A stretch of DNA of 64,000 nucleotides from Ideonella sp. WA131b (GTDB lineage Bacteria; Pseudomonadota; Gammaproteobacteria; Burkholderiales; Burkholderiaceae_C), in NCBI GenBank assembly GCA_023657425.1, contig JAGTJW010000002.1, forward strand, positions 982,431 through 1,046,430, read 5' to 3'. Positions 30,349 through 38,783 of this stretch are shown in pieces; position 1 is the stretch's first letter; each line of letters opens with the position of its first letter. Made by a program: the position numbers and the translations under genes. The notes beneath the pieces were generated by a model, which ran no database searches, was not told the origin of the DNA, and saw only the letters and a list, made by a program, of their open reading frames with translations.

Positions 30349-32262
30349 TCAGCGCGAGGCCAGGGCTTCCCAGCGCTCCAGGGCCTGCAGCAGCTCGGCC
30401 TCCAGCGCCTCGTGGCGCGCGTGCAGCGCGGGCACGGACTGCGCGTCGCGCGCGTAGGTGGCGGGGTCGGCCAGCTCGGCCTGCAGCGCCTTCTGCTCGG
30501 CCTCCAGCGCCTCGATGCGCGCGGGCAGGCCGTCGAGCTCGCGCTGCTCCTTGTAGCTGAGCTTGGCCCTGGGCGCAGCCGCGGCCGGCGCAGGCGCGAC
30601 GGCCGGCCGCGGGGCTGGGGCGGCGGCCGGCGGCGCCACACGGGCGCGCTCGCGCTGGCGCTTCCAGTCCTCGTAGCCGCCCTCGTACTCGCGCCAGAAG
30701 CCGGGCCGGCCGCCGAAGGCCGGGTCGCCCTCCCAGGCGATGGTGCTGGTGACGACGTTGTCGAGGAAGCGCCGGTCGTGGCTGACGAGGAACACCGTGC
30801 CCTCGAAGGCCTGCAGCAGCTCTTCGAGCAGCTCCAGCGTGTCGATGTCGAGGTCGTTGGTGGGCTCGTCGAGCACCAGCACGTTGGCCGGCAGCGCGAA
30901 CAGGCGCGCCAGCAGCAGGCGATTGCGCTCGCCGCCCGACAGCGTGCGCACCGGTGAGTTGGCGCGCTCGGGGGCGAACAGGAAGTCGCTCAGGTAACTC
31001 ATCACGTGCTTGCGCGTCACCTTGGGCGGCTGGCCCTGCTCGATCCACTCGCTGCCGGGGCTGATGGTGTCGGCCAGCGTGGCGTCGAGGTCGAGCCCGG
31101 CGCGCATCTGGTCGAAGTAGGCCACCTGCAGCCGCGTGCCCTGGCGGACCTTGCCGGCCGTGGGCTGCAGCTCGCCCAGGATGAGCTTGAGCAGCGTGGT
31201 CTTGCCGCTGCCGTTGGGGCCGATGAGGCCGACCTTGTCGCCGCGCAGGATGGTGGCGGTGAAGCGGTCCACCAGCGGCGGGCCGTCAGCCCTGCCTTCG
31301 ACGGGAAAGCGCATCGACACCTCGGTCAACTCCGCGACGATCTTGCCCGGCGGCAGCCCAGCCTCCATCTCCAGGCGCACGCGCCCCAGCACGTCGCGCC
31401 GCTCGGCGCGGGCCTTGCGCAGCCCCTCCAGCCGCGCCACGCGGCCCACGCTGCGCGTGCGCCGGGCCTCCACGCCCTTGCGCACCCACACCTCTTCCTG
31501 CGCCAGCAGCTTGTCGGCGCGGGCGTTGGCCAGGGCTTCGTCCTCCAGCTCGCGCGCCTTGGTGGCCTCATAGGCGCTGAAGCGGCCGGGGTAGCTGCGC
31601 AGCACGCCCCGATCGAGCTCGACGATGCGCGTGGCCACGGCGTCGATGAAGGCGCGGTCGTGCGAGACGACGACCAGCGCGCCGCGCCAGGCCACCAGCA
31701 GCTCCTGCAGCCACTCGATGGCGGCCACGTCGAGGTGGTTGGTGGGCTCGTCGAGCAACAGCAGCTCGGGCCGCGCCACCAGCGCACGCGCCAGGGCCAC
31801 GCGCTTCTTCGTGCCGCCCGACAGCGCGTCGACACGCGCGTCGCCGTCCAGGCGCAGGCGCTCCAGGCTCTCGGCCACGCGCTGCTCCCAGGTCCAGCCG
31901 TCCAGGGCCTCCAGGCGCGTCTGCACGGCGTCGAGGTCATCTCCGTCCGCATGCAGCTCGAAGCGTTCGCGCAGCGCGCGCGCCTCGGCCACACCCTCGG
32001 CCACGGCGTCGAAGACGCACGCCCCGGGCGCGAACCCGGGCTCCTGCGGCACGAACACGCGCCGCAAGCCCTGCTGCAGCGAAATCAGGCCGTCGTCGGG
32101 CTTGTCGAGCCCGGCCAGGATCTTCAGCAGCGAGGACTTGCCGGTGCCGTTGCGGCCGATGAGTGCCAGCCGCTCGCCGGATTCGATGGACAGGGCCGCG
32201 CCATCCAGCAGCGCGACATGGCCGAACGCGAGGTGCGCGCCGGCAAGGGACAGAAGGGCCAT
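30349..32262 (-). CDS. uup: ABC-F family ATPase Uup
   Basis: 637 residues with two ABC cassettes and no membrane segments. Walker A motifs are GRNGTGKSS and GPNGSGKTT; signatures are LSGGTKKR and LSGGERNR; Walker B segments are LLLDEPTNHLD and LVLDEPTNDLD. A Pro/Ala linker leads to a C-terminal coiled coil (LPARIEALEAEQKALQAEL), the DNA-binding domain of Uup. Uup acts on ribosomes and limits transposon excision and tandem-repeat deletion in E. coli. Start ATG 32262; no obvious operon partner. Confidence 0.93.
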   Translation of the reverse strand: MALLSLAGAHLAFGHVALLDGAALSIESGERLALIGRNGTGKSSLLKILAGLDKPDDGLISLQQGLRRVFVPQEPGFAPGACVFDAVAEGVAEARALRERFELHADGDDLDAVQTRLEALDGWTWEQRVAESLERLRLDGDARVDALSGGTKKRVALARALVARPELLLLDEPTNHLDVAAIEWLQELLVAWRGALVVVSHDRAFIDAVATRIVELDRGVLRSYPGRFSAYEATKARELEDEALANARADKLLAQEEVWVRKGVEARRTRSVGRVARLEGLRKARAERRDVLGRVRLEMEAGLPPGKIVAELTEVSMRFPVEGRADGPPLVDRFTATILRGDKVGLIGPNGSGKTTLLKLILGELQPTAGKVRQGTRLQVAYFDQMRAGLDLDATLADTISPGSEWIEQGQPPKVTRKHVMSYLSDFLFAPERANSPVRTLSGGERNRLLLARLFALPANVLVLDEPTNDLDIDTLELLEELLQAFEGTVFLVSHDRRFLDNVVTSTIAWEGDPAFGGRPGFWREYEGGYEDWKRQRERARVAPPAAAPAPRPAVAPAPAAAAPRAKLSYKEQRELDGLPARIEALEAEQKALQAELADPATYARDAQSVPALHARHEALEAELLQALERWEALASR

Positions 32263-32332
32263 GCGCCGATTGTCGGCGCAAGGACCTGCCCGGGCGCCGA
32301 CGGCGGCACCCGGGGCCTGCGGCAGCGGCGCT

Positions 32333-33313
32333 TCAGGCCAGCGCCCGCGTGGCGGCCGCCTGCCAGGGGCCGTCGGGATCCCGGGCCGCATGCTGCACGC
32401 AGGCGTCGACCAGCTTGATGACGTGATCGTCGTCCTGGGCGATGGCCTCGGCCACCAGCGCCGGCCAGGGGCGCAGGGCCAGCGTTGGCCGCACGACGAT
32501 GCCGGCCGCCGCCACCGCCGCGGCAAAGGCGCGCCAGTAGGCGGCGCGCCCGGCCTGCAGCCGCTCGGGCTCGTCGGGGTCGAGATAGCGCTCGAGCTCG
32601 ATCATCGCCAGCGAACTCGTCACCAGGTGCAGCACCGTGAAGTTGCCGCTGGCGGCATAGGCCATGCCCGCCAGGCGCGCCAGGCGCGGCAGCGTGTCGG
32701 CCGACAGCGCCAGGCCGGCGGCAAGCCGGTCGAAGCCCGGTGCGGCCGCCGCGGCGCGCAGGCCGTGGGAGATGAAGCCGCCCGCCGCGCGCACCGGCTT
32801 CAGGCGGCGCAGCAGGGTCTCGGGGTCATCGGTGTGCGGCGGCTGGGTGGGCAGCGCCTGGCCCAGGGGCCGCCAGCCGGCGGCCCAGGTGGCCAGCGCA
32901 TCCACCAGCTCGGCGCGGTGGGTGGCGGCCACGGCGTGCGCGGTGCGGATGAAGCCGTGGAAGGCCGTCCCTCCCACACCCAGCATCAGCCGCGGCAGTG
33001 CCTGCTGCAGCAGATCGCCGGCCGACTCGTGCACGATCCACTGCGCGAACAGGTCGCGGTACTTGGGCCAGGCCTCGCGGTGGCCCAGGTAGTCGGCCCA
33101 GGGCTGGCCCGGTGGCCAGGGCTGCACCGCCTCGGCCGGCGAGAGGCGGCTCTCGTAGGCCTGCGCGTAGGCTTGCAGACGTTCGTCAGGCGCCCCCAGC
33201 CGCGCCAGCGCGTGCAGCGCCATCGGGCGGTGGTTGGCCAGCCCGCCGCCGTAGTCCGGCGCAAAGCCGGCCTCGGCGTCGAGCAGCCGGTGCAGGGTGT
33301 CGGTCATGGTCAT
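32333..33313 (-). CDS. Questin oxidase-like protein
   Basis: 326 residues related to the questin oxidase-like family (DUF4243): NHRPMALHAL, FHGFIRTAHAV and FTVLHLVTSSLAM carry the conserved histidines. Fungal questin oxidase is a Baeyer-Villiger-type oxygenase; the bacterial role is unknown. Its start overlaps the gshB stop by 4 bp (ATGA), so it is probably co-translated with glutathione synthetase. Confidence 0.72.
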   Translation of the reverse strand: MTMTDTLHRLLDAEAGFAPDYGGGLANHRPMALHALARLGAPDERLQAYAQAYESRLSPAEAVQPWPPGQPWADYLGHREAWPKYRDLFAQWIVHESAGDLLQQALPRLMLGVGGTAFHGFIRTAHAVAATHRAELVDALATWAAGWRPLGQALPTQPPHTDDPETLLRRLKPVRAAGGFISHGLRAAAAAPGFDRLAAGLALSADTLPRLARLAGMAYAASGNFTVLHLVTSSLAMIELERYLDPDEPERLQAGRAAYWRAFAAAVAAAGIVVRPTLALRPWPALVAEAIAQDDDHVIKLVDACVQHAARDPDGPWQAAATRALA

Positions 33314-34293
33314 GGCGTGCCTCCCGTGGTCAGCGCGGATTCCAGCGCATCGACGAACATCGCGGCCACGTCGTAGCCGGTCTGCTCGGTGATCTCGGCA
33401 AAGCAGGTCGGACTGGTGACGTTGATCTCGGTGAGACGGTCGCCGATGACATCGAGCCCCACCAGCAGCAGCCCGCGTGCGGCCAGCACCGGGCCCAAGG
33501 CCTCGGCGATGGCGCGGTCGGCCTCGGAGAGCGGCTGCGCCACGCCCTTGCCGCCGGCAGCCAGGTTGCCGCGCACCTCGGTGCCCTGCGGAATGCGCGC
33601 CAGGGCGAACGGCACCGGCCGGCCGCCGATGACGAGCACGCGCTTGTCGCCCTGCGCGATGGCCGGCAGGAACTTCTGCACCATCATCGTCTGCGCGCCG
33701 TCGCGGTTGAGCGTTTCGGTGATGGCACCGAGGTTCAGGCCGTCAGGGCCGACGCGGAAGATGCCCATGCCGCCCATGCCGTCGAGCGGCTTGCAGATGA
33801 TGTCGCGGTGCTCGGCGTGAAAGCGGCGCACGTCGGCGGCGTCGCGCGTCACCAGCGTGGGCGCGATCCACTGCGGGAACTCCAGGATCGCCAGCTTCTC
33901 CGGGTGGTCGCGCAGCGCCGCGGGCTTGTTGAAGACACACGCGCCCTCGCGCTCGGCCTGGCCCAGCAGGTGGGTGGCGTAGAAGTACTCGCTGTCGAAG
34001 GGCGGGTCCTTGCGCATCAGCACGGCATCGACGCCGTTGAGCGGCTGTGGGCGCTCGTGCGGCGGCTGTTGTGCGGCGCCGAACCAGTCGTGCACCCCGG
34101 GGCCGCTGCGGCCAGTGAGGGTGATGTCGCGCACGAAGGCCGTCACGGGCTCGCCAAGCTGCCAGCGCAGGTCTTTCGGCTCGCAGGCCATCAGCGTGTG
34201 ACCGCGGCGCACGGCCTCCCGCATCATCGCGAAGGTCGAGTCCTTGTGGGTCTTGAACGACTCCAGCGGGTCGGCAACGAACAGCAGCTTCAC
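33310..34293 (-). CDS. gshB: Glutathione synthetase
   Basis: GshB adds glycine to gamma-glutamylcysteine with ATP. The GTG at 34293 behind GGAG gives 327 residues starting VKLLFVADPLESFKTHKDST, the family N-terminus. ATP-grasp features are IICKPLDGMGGMGIFRV and LLVGLDVIGDRLTEINVTSP. No gshA is in the window. Glutathione is a plausible reductant for selenium metabolism, but that link is only contextual. Confidence 0.95.
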   Translation of the reverse strand: MKLLFVADPLESFKTHKDSTFAMMREAVRRGHTLMACEPKDLRWQLGEPVTAFVRDITLTGRSGPGVHDWFGAAQQPPHERPQPLNGVDAVLMRKDPPFDSEYFYATHLLGQAEREGACVFNKPAALRDHPEKLAILEFPQWIAPTLVTRDAADVRRFHAEHRDIICKPLDGMGGMGIFRVGPDGLNLGAITETLNRDGAQTMMVQKFLPAIAQGDKRVLVIGGRPVPFALARIPQGTEVRGNLAAGGKGVAQPLSEADRAIAEALGPVLAARGLLLVGLDVIGDRLTEINVTSPTCFAEITEQTGYDVAAMFVDALESALTTGGTP

Positions 34294-34345
34294 GGGCACA
34301 TCTCCAGTCCAGGGCCGCGACTGTGGCACAGCGCGCGAAGCCCCA

Positions 34346-35581
34346 TCAGCGGCGCAGGGCCGCGCGCACCACGACCCCGGCCACGACGCCCCAGAACGCG
34401 CTGGCGATGCCGAACAGCACCAGCCCGCTGGCGGTGACGACGAAGGTGACGAGCGCGGCCTCGCGCTCGGCTTCGTCCTTCATTGCGGTGGCCAGCGCCG
34501 AGCCGATGGTGGACAACAGCGCCAGCCCGGCCACGGCCAGCACCAGCGCCGGCGGGAAGGCGGCGATCAGCGCCACCACCGCACCACCGAGCAAGCCCAC
34601 GACGATGTAGAAGACGCCGGCCGCGGCGCTGGCCCACCAGCGGCGCGCCGGGTCTTCGGCGGCCTCGCGCCCCATGCAGATGGCCGCGGTGATGGCCGCC
34701 AGGTTGAGCGCGTAGGCACCGAACGGCGCCAGCAAGAGCGTCGCCGCGCCGGTGGTGGCGATGGCGGGCGACACCGGCACGCGGTAGCCGGCGGCACGCT
34801 GCGCAGCCACGCCGGGCAGGTTCTGCGAGGCCATGGTCACCACGAACAGTGGCAAGGCAATGCCCACCAGCGCGGCCAGGCTGAAGGCCGGCATCGTGAA
34901 CACCGGCTTGGCCAGCGCCCACTCGATGCCGGAGAAGTCGAGCCGGCCCTGGCCTGCCGCCACGGCGATGCCAACGAGCAGCACGCCGGGCACCGCGTAG
35001 CGAGGCCACCAGCGCCGCCCCGCCACGAAGGCGGCGCACATCGCGCCCACCAACAGCGGCTCGCCCGGCAGGGCGGCGAAGGCGTCGAAAGCAAAGCGCG
35101 CCAGCACGCCGGCCAGCAACGCCGCGGCCAGCGACTGCGGGATGCGGTCCATCACGCGCGCGAACCAGCCGGTGGCGCCGGCCAGCGTGATCAGCAGCGC
35201 GCAGACGATGAAGGCGCCCACGGCCTCGGCCATCGGCACGCCCGCCCCGGCGCTGACCAGCAACGCTGCGCCGGGCGTGCTCCAGGCGGTGAGCACCGGC
35301 ATGCGGTACTTCAGGCTCAGGCCCAGGCTGGTGAGGCCCATGCCCAGGCCCAGCGCCCAGATCCACGAGGCCGTCTGCGCCGGCGTGGCGCCCAGAGCCG
35401 CCGCGGCCTGGAAGACGATGACCACCGAGCTGGTGAAGCCCACCAGCACGGCGACGAAGCCGGCCACGAGAGCCGACAACGGCGGCCCTTGCGGGCCTTC
35501 CGGGGCCGACAACGGCGGCCCATTCAGGCCGTCCGGGGCCGACAACGGCGGCCCATTCGGGCCGACAGGGGCCGACGTCAC
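34346..35581 (-). CDS. BenE family transporter (benzoate/H+ symporter-like)
   Basis: 411 residues with about 12 hydrophobic segments. YRMPVLTAWSTPGAALL and LPLFVVTMASQNLPG are BenE signatures. The family includes the benzoate symporter of Acinetobacter; the substrate here is not shown and no benzoate genes are nearby. The GTG start overlaps the aldo/keto reductase stop (GTGA). The cytoplasmic N-terminus is built from three 11-residue repeats (around NGPPLSAP) encoded by 33-bp DNA repeats. Confidence 0.85.
   Translation of the reverse strand: MTSAPVGPNGPPLSAPDGLNGPPLSAPEGPQGPPLSALVAGFVAVLVGFTSSVVIVFQAAAALGATPAQTASWIWALGLGMGLTSLGLSLKYRMPVLTAWSTPGAALLVSAGAGVPMAEAVGAFIVCALLITLAGATGWFARVMDRIPQSLAAALLAGVLARFAFDAFAALPGEPLLVGAMCAAFVAGRRWWPRYAVPGVLLVGIAVAAGQGRLDFSGIEWALAKPVFTMPAFSLAALVGIALPLFVVTMASQNLPGVAAQRAAGYRVPVSPAIATTGAATLLLAPFGAYALNLAAITAAICMGREAAEDPARRWWASAAAGVFYIVVGLLGGAVVALIAAFPPALVLAVAGLALLSTIGSALATAMKDEAEREAALVTFVVTASGLVLFGIASAFWGVVAGVVVRAALRR
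35472..35570. repeat. Three tandem 33-bp repeats inside the benE 5' end
   Basis: Units start at 35472, 35505 and 35538, each with GCCGACAACGGCGGCCC, with a few substitutions between units. The 33-bp period keeps the reading frame. Confidence 0.85.
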
Positions 35582-36462
35582 GGGACCTCGTGGCCCATGC
35601 TGGCCTGCCAGACGCTGGCCCAGGCCTGGCGCGACACGCTGATGCGCGTCGCCGCCACCGCCTCGGCCAGCGCCTCGATTCGGACACTGCCGGTGATCGG
35701 CACCGGCCGGCTCGGGTGCCGGCGCACCCAGGCCAGCGCGGCCGTCGCCAGGCTGCAGCCGTGCTCGGCGGCGATGGCGCCGAGCGCCGCCCGCACGCGC
35801 CGCGCCTGTTCGTCGTCGGCCGTGAACAGGCGGCCCCGGGCCAGAGGGCTCCAGATCATGGGCGGCAGACCCAGATCGGCCGCCTGCTCCAGCGTGCCGT
35901 CGGCCAGCGCCTTCATCTGCAGGGGCGAGAACTCGATCTGGTTCGTGGCCAGCGGCACACGCCGATGCAGCGCCGCGAACTGAGCCACCGTGTGGTTGCT
36001 GACGCCGAAGGCCCGCACCTGGCCCGCCGCGTGCAGCCGCACGAAGGCTTCGGCGATCTCGTCGGGGTGGGCCAGCCCGTCGGGGCGGTGGATCAGCAGC
36101 AGATCGATGCGGTCGGTGCGCAGCGCGCGCAACGAGCGCTGCACGCTGGCCAGAATGTGAGCGGCGCTGCTGTCGTAGTGTTTGACCGCCAGGCCGGGCT
36201 GCGACGCGTGCACCAGACGGATGCCGCACTTGGTGACCAGCGTCATGCGCTCGCGCAGCCCTGGCTCGGCGGCCAGCGCCTCGCCGAACAGCGACTCCAC
36301 CGTGTAGCCGCCGTAGATGTCGGCGTGATCAAACGCGGTGATGCCGAGATCGAGAACCTGCTGGATCCAGCGCACCCGCGCGGCCCGGTCCTGGCCCCAG
36401 GTGTGCATCTGCCACAGGCCCGCCACCACCGGTGGCAGCGCGATGCCGTCCGAGGCGTTCAG
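35578..36462 (-). CDS. Aldo/keto reductase
   Basis: About 294 residues of a TIM-barrel NADPH-dependent reductase: LDLGITAFDHADIYGGY contains the catalytic Asp and Tyr, LVTKCGIRL the Lys, and IDLLLIHRPD the His. VPITGSVRIEAL is the NADPH phosphate-binding end. Substrate unknown. No ATG or GTG precedes the conserved LPPVVAGLWQM in frame near the end of the upstream gene; the CTG at 36460-36462 is the best guess. Overlaps the preceding hydrolase by 4 bp. Confidence 0.85.
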   Translation of the reverse strand: MNASDGIALPPVVAGLWQMHTWGQDRAARVRWIQQVLDLGITAFDHADIYGGYTVESLFGEALAAEPGLRERMTLVTKCGIRLVHASQPGLAVKHYDSSAAHILASVQRSLRALRTDRIDLLLIHRPDGLAHPDEIAEAFVRLHAAGQVRAFGVSNHTVAQFAALHRRVPLATNQIEFSPLQMKALADGTLEQAADLGLPPMIWSPLARGRLFTADDEQARRVRAALGAIAAEHGCSLATAALAWVRRHPSRPVPITGSVRIEALAEAVAATRISVSRQAWASVWQASMGHEVP

Positions 36463-37331
36463 CGCAACCCCAGCAGGCGCAGCGCCAGCTCGTGCAGCCG
36501 GCCGGCCGGATCGGCCAGCGGGTTGAGCACGCTGAAATGGTTGCTGCCCGGCAAGGTCTCGCACACCGGCACGGCGGTGGGGCCCCAGACGTCGCGGATG
36601 AGCGCGTTCTGGCGCACGAACTCGTCGCTCTCCTCCAGGCCCACGACCGCGAACAGGCGGGTGTTCTTCGGCCGCGGGAAGAACGCCGGCGACAGCCGCG
36701 CCACGGCCGACGGCGTGAGCCGCAGGTCGCGCATCACGCAGGGCGTGTGGCGCAGCGGTTCCAGGTCGTACAGGCCCGAGATCGACAGCGCGCCGGCCAG
36801 CGGCTGCAGCGGCAGGGCCGGATCGAGCTCCTTCCAGCGGCAGGTGAGCAGCATCGTCGCCAGGTGGCCGCCGGCGGAGTGGCCCACCAGCGCGATGCGA
36901 GAGGGATCGCCGCCAAGTTCGGCCGCATGATCCAGCGCCCAGACCACGGCCTGCGCCATCTGCAGCGCGATGTGCTCGATGCCGACGGCCGGGCACAGCG
37001 CGTAGTTGGGCACCAGCACCAGCGCGCCCGCGGCGTTGAAGGCGGGCGCGACAAAGGAGAAATCGTTCTTGTCGAGCGAGCGCCAGTAGCCGCCGTGAAT
37101 GAACACCAGCACCGGCGCACCACCGGGCTGCGGCCGCGTCGGCGGGAAGACGTCGAGCGTCTCGTTCAGGCCTTCGCCGTAGCGCAGGTCCAGCCGCGCC
37201 GCGGGCGAGTGGGCTCGCACATGGGCCGAGGCCTCGGCCCAGTTGCGCAGGATGCGCGGGTGCTCGGCAACGCGGGCGCGGTTGTCGTATTGCTGATCAA
37301 GCCAGGCCGGGTCATCGAGGCGGGTTCGCAT
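36459..37331 (-). CDS. Alpha/beta hydrolase, kynurenine formamidase-like
   Basis: 290 residues. VFIHGGYW is the HGG oxyanion motif of the hormone-sensitive-lipase group, LVGHSAGGHL holds the nucleophile Ser, and GSNHFSVL supplies the catalytic His. The N-terminal LDDPAWLDQQYDNRARV resembles bacterial arylformamidases. The ATG at 37331 follows AAGGAG with a 9-nt spacer. First gene of a probable three-gene unit with the reductase and benE. Confidence 0.82.
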   Translation of the reverse strand: MRTRLDDPAWLDQQYDNRARVAEHPRILRNWAEASAHVRAHSPAARLDLRYGEGLNETLDVFPPTRPQPGGAPVLVFIHGGYWRSLDKNDFSFVAPAFNAAGALVLVPNYALCPAVGIEHIALQMAQAVVWALDHAAELGGDPSRIALVGHSAGGHLATMLLTCRWKELDPALPLQPLAGALSISGLYDLEPLRHTPCVMRDLRLTPSAVARLSPAFFPRPKNTRLFAVVGLEESDEFVRQNALIRDVWGPTAVPVCETLPGSNHFSVLNPLADPAGRLHELALRLLGLR

Positions 37332-37455
37332 CGGGGTCGCGCTCCTTGGGTTGGGCAAGCAAGAGGGGCAGGCTGCGATGGTAGCGACCGCGCACAGCGG
37401 TCACGCCCGCACCGCCAGACTCGGCGGCACGATGCTATAGTGCCGCGCTGCGCGT

Positions 37456-37531
<76 letters not shown>

Positions 37532-37539
37532 TCTACAAG

Positions 37540-37568
37540 GGCTCGGACGATCTCCGGGCCTTTTTTTT
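37540..37568 (+). terminator. Rho-independent terminator after tRNA-Ala
   Basis: GGCTCGGA and TCCGGGCC form an 8-bp stem (one G-U) with a 5-nt loop, followed by eight Ts. It starts 9 bp after the tRNA. Confidence 0.88.
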
Positions 37569-37737
37569 GCCCGCTTCCCCCGCGTGGCGCGGATTTCCGG
37601 GCGGCTGTGCTGCGGGTGCGGGCGCGCCACGGCGCTCGGAATCGGTCACTTCCCGGGCCAGAGCCTCCATCGCGTCAGATGGCTGACCTCGGCGGGACGG
37701 TCTTGCCAGTTTTTGCCAAGCCATCCAACCTGTCGGC

Positions 37738-38004
37738 ATGAGCACGATGAACCTCTCCTTGCCCGACAGCCTCAAGACCTTCGTCGACGAACAGGTCAGC
37801 CAGCGTGGCAAGGAGCGTGGGCGGCAGCGAGTACGTGCGCGAACTGCTCCGCCGCGATCAGGATCGGCTGCAGCTGCGCACTATGCTGTCAGGGGCGCTT
37901 CGTCGGCTCCCACAGCGTCGGTGAAGGAGACCTGCTTCGTAGGCTTGCGCGAGCGGGTGCGCGGCGCTGCCCAGGTGGCGAGAAAGACACGCAGTCGGTC
38001 GTGA
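37738..38004 (+). pseudogene. parD antitoxin remnant, frameshifted
   Basis: The first 22 codons (MNLSLPDSLKTFVDEQVSQRG) are a clear ParD ribbon-helix-helix start. The family continuation GGSEYVRELLRRDQDRL is in a second frame, and the C-terminal GLRERVRGAAQVA in yet another, so at least two frameshifts have occurred. Directly upstream of parE. The product is no longer a full antitoxin. Confidence 0.82.
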
Positions 38005-38339
38005 AGGCCAAACCCGTTGTCCCGCGCGAGCAGGCCCGGCAGGATGTCGAGGATGCAATCACGGACTACATGTCCGAAGACGCCGAGGCTGCCGCGCTGG
38101 GCTTCATCGACGCCTTGGCGCTGGCCCACGCGCACATCAGCCGTCATCCGGCCACCGGCACGCCGCGCTACGCCCATGGGCTGAGCTTACCGGGCCTGCG
38201 CTCCTGGCCGCAGACGCCTTACCCCCACCTCCTCCTCTCCGTCGAGCGCTCGGACCCCGTCGATGTCTGGCGCGCGGCGCCGGCGGCGCGGGGATCGATG
38301 TGGCGCATCGGGGTCTCCGGGTTGATCGCGATGCAGTGA
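38001..38339 (+). pseudogene. parE toxin, probably decayed
   Basis: From the GTG at 38001, 112 residues match the RelE/ParE toxin: DVEDAITDYMSEDAEAAAL, FIDALALAHAHISRHPATGT, LPGLRSWPQTPYPHLLLSV and VDVWRA. The last 20 residues depart from the family (expected HGARDIP-type ending), suggesting a frameshift or substitutions. With parD broken, an intact toxin would be harmful, which supports inactivation; the reading frame itself stays open. Confidence 0.65.
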
Positions 38340-38450
38340 TTCACGCGCTGTTCCGCGCCGAAGCCAAGCTTGGGAGAGCGTCCTCCCGTTGATAGACTTT
38401 GGTGTTGTTTGATCCACTTAAGACGCTTCCAGGTGGCAAGCGCGGACGCC

Positions 38451-38660
38451 ATGACCGCTGAACCGTGGGTTTCCGCCGAGCAGGTCGCCCAGCACCTGGG
38501 CGTGGCCAAGGACACCGTCTACCGCTGGCGGGAAAACCGGGGGCTGCCGGCGCACCGCGTCGGGCGGCTGTGGAAGTTCAAGTTGTCTGTGGTGGACGAC
38601 TGGGTACGCGCCGGGGGCGCGGACGAAGAGAGCAACGAACGTTCAAGAAGCCCGACATGA
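38451..38660 (+). CDS. Small excisionase-type helix-turn-helix protein
   Basis: 69 residues of the HTH_17/excisionase (MerR-like) group: WVSAEQVAQHLGVAKDTVY and RWRENRGLPAHRVGRLWKF make a winged helix, followed by VVDDWVRAGG. It lies 123 bp before jetA on the same strand and could regulate the defence operon, or be a leftover excisionase of an element that brought it. Role not proven. Confidence 0.75.
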   Translation: MTAEPWVSAEQVAQHLGVAKDTVYRWRENRGLPAHRVGRLWKFKLSVVDDWVRAGGADEESNERSRSPT

Positions 38661-38783
38661 CCGTCATCTCTTCCACGGCGCGCTTTCTCCCACGCGTCAG
38701 GCCTCAGAGTGGCTTCGAACCCGCGTACCGGATCGTTCGGCGCTTCAATGATGGCGGCTCGCAGACGTCCGGATCAACCTCCG

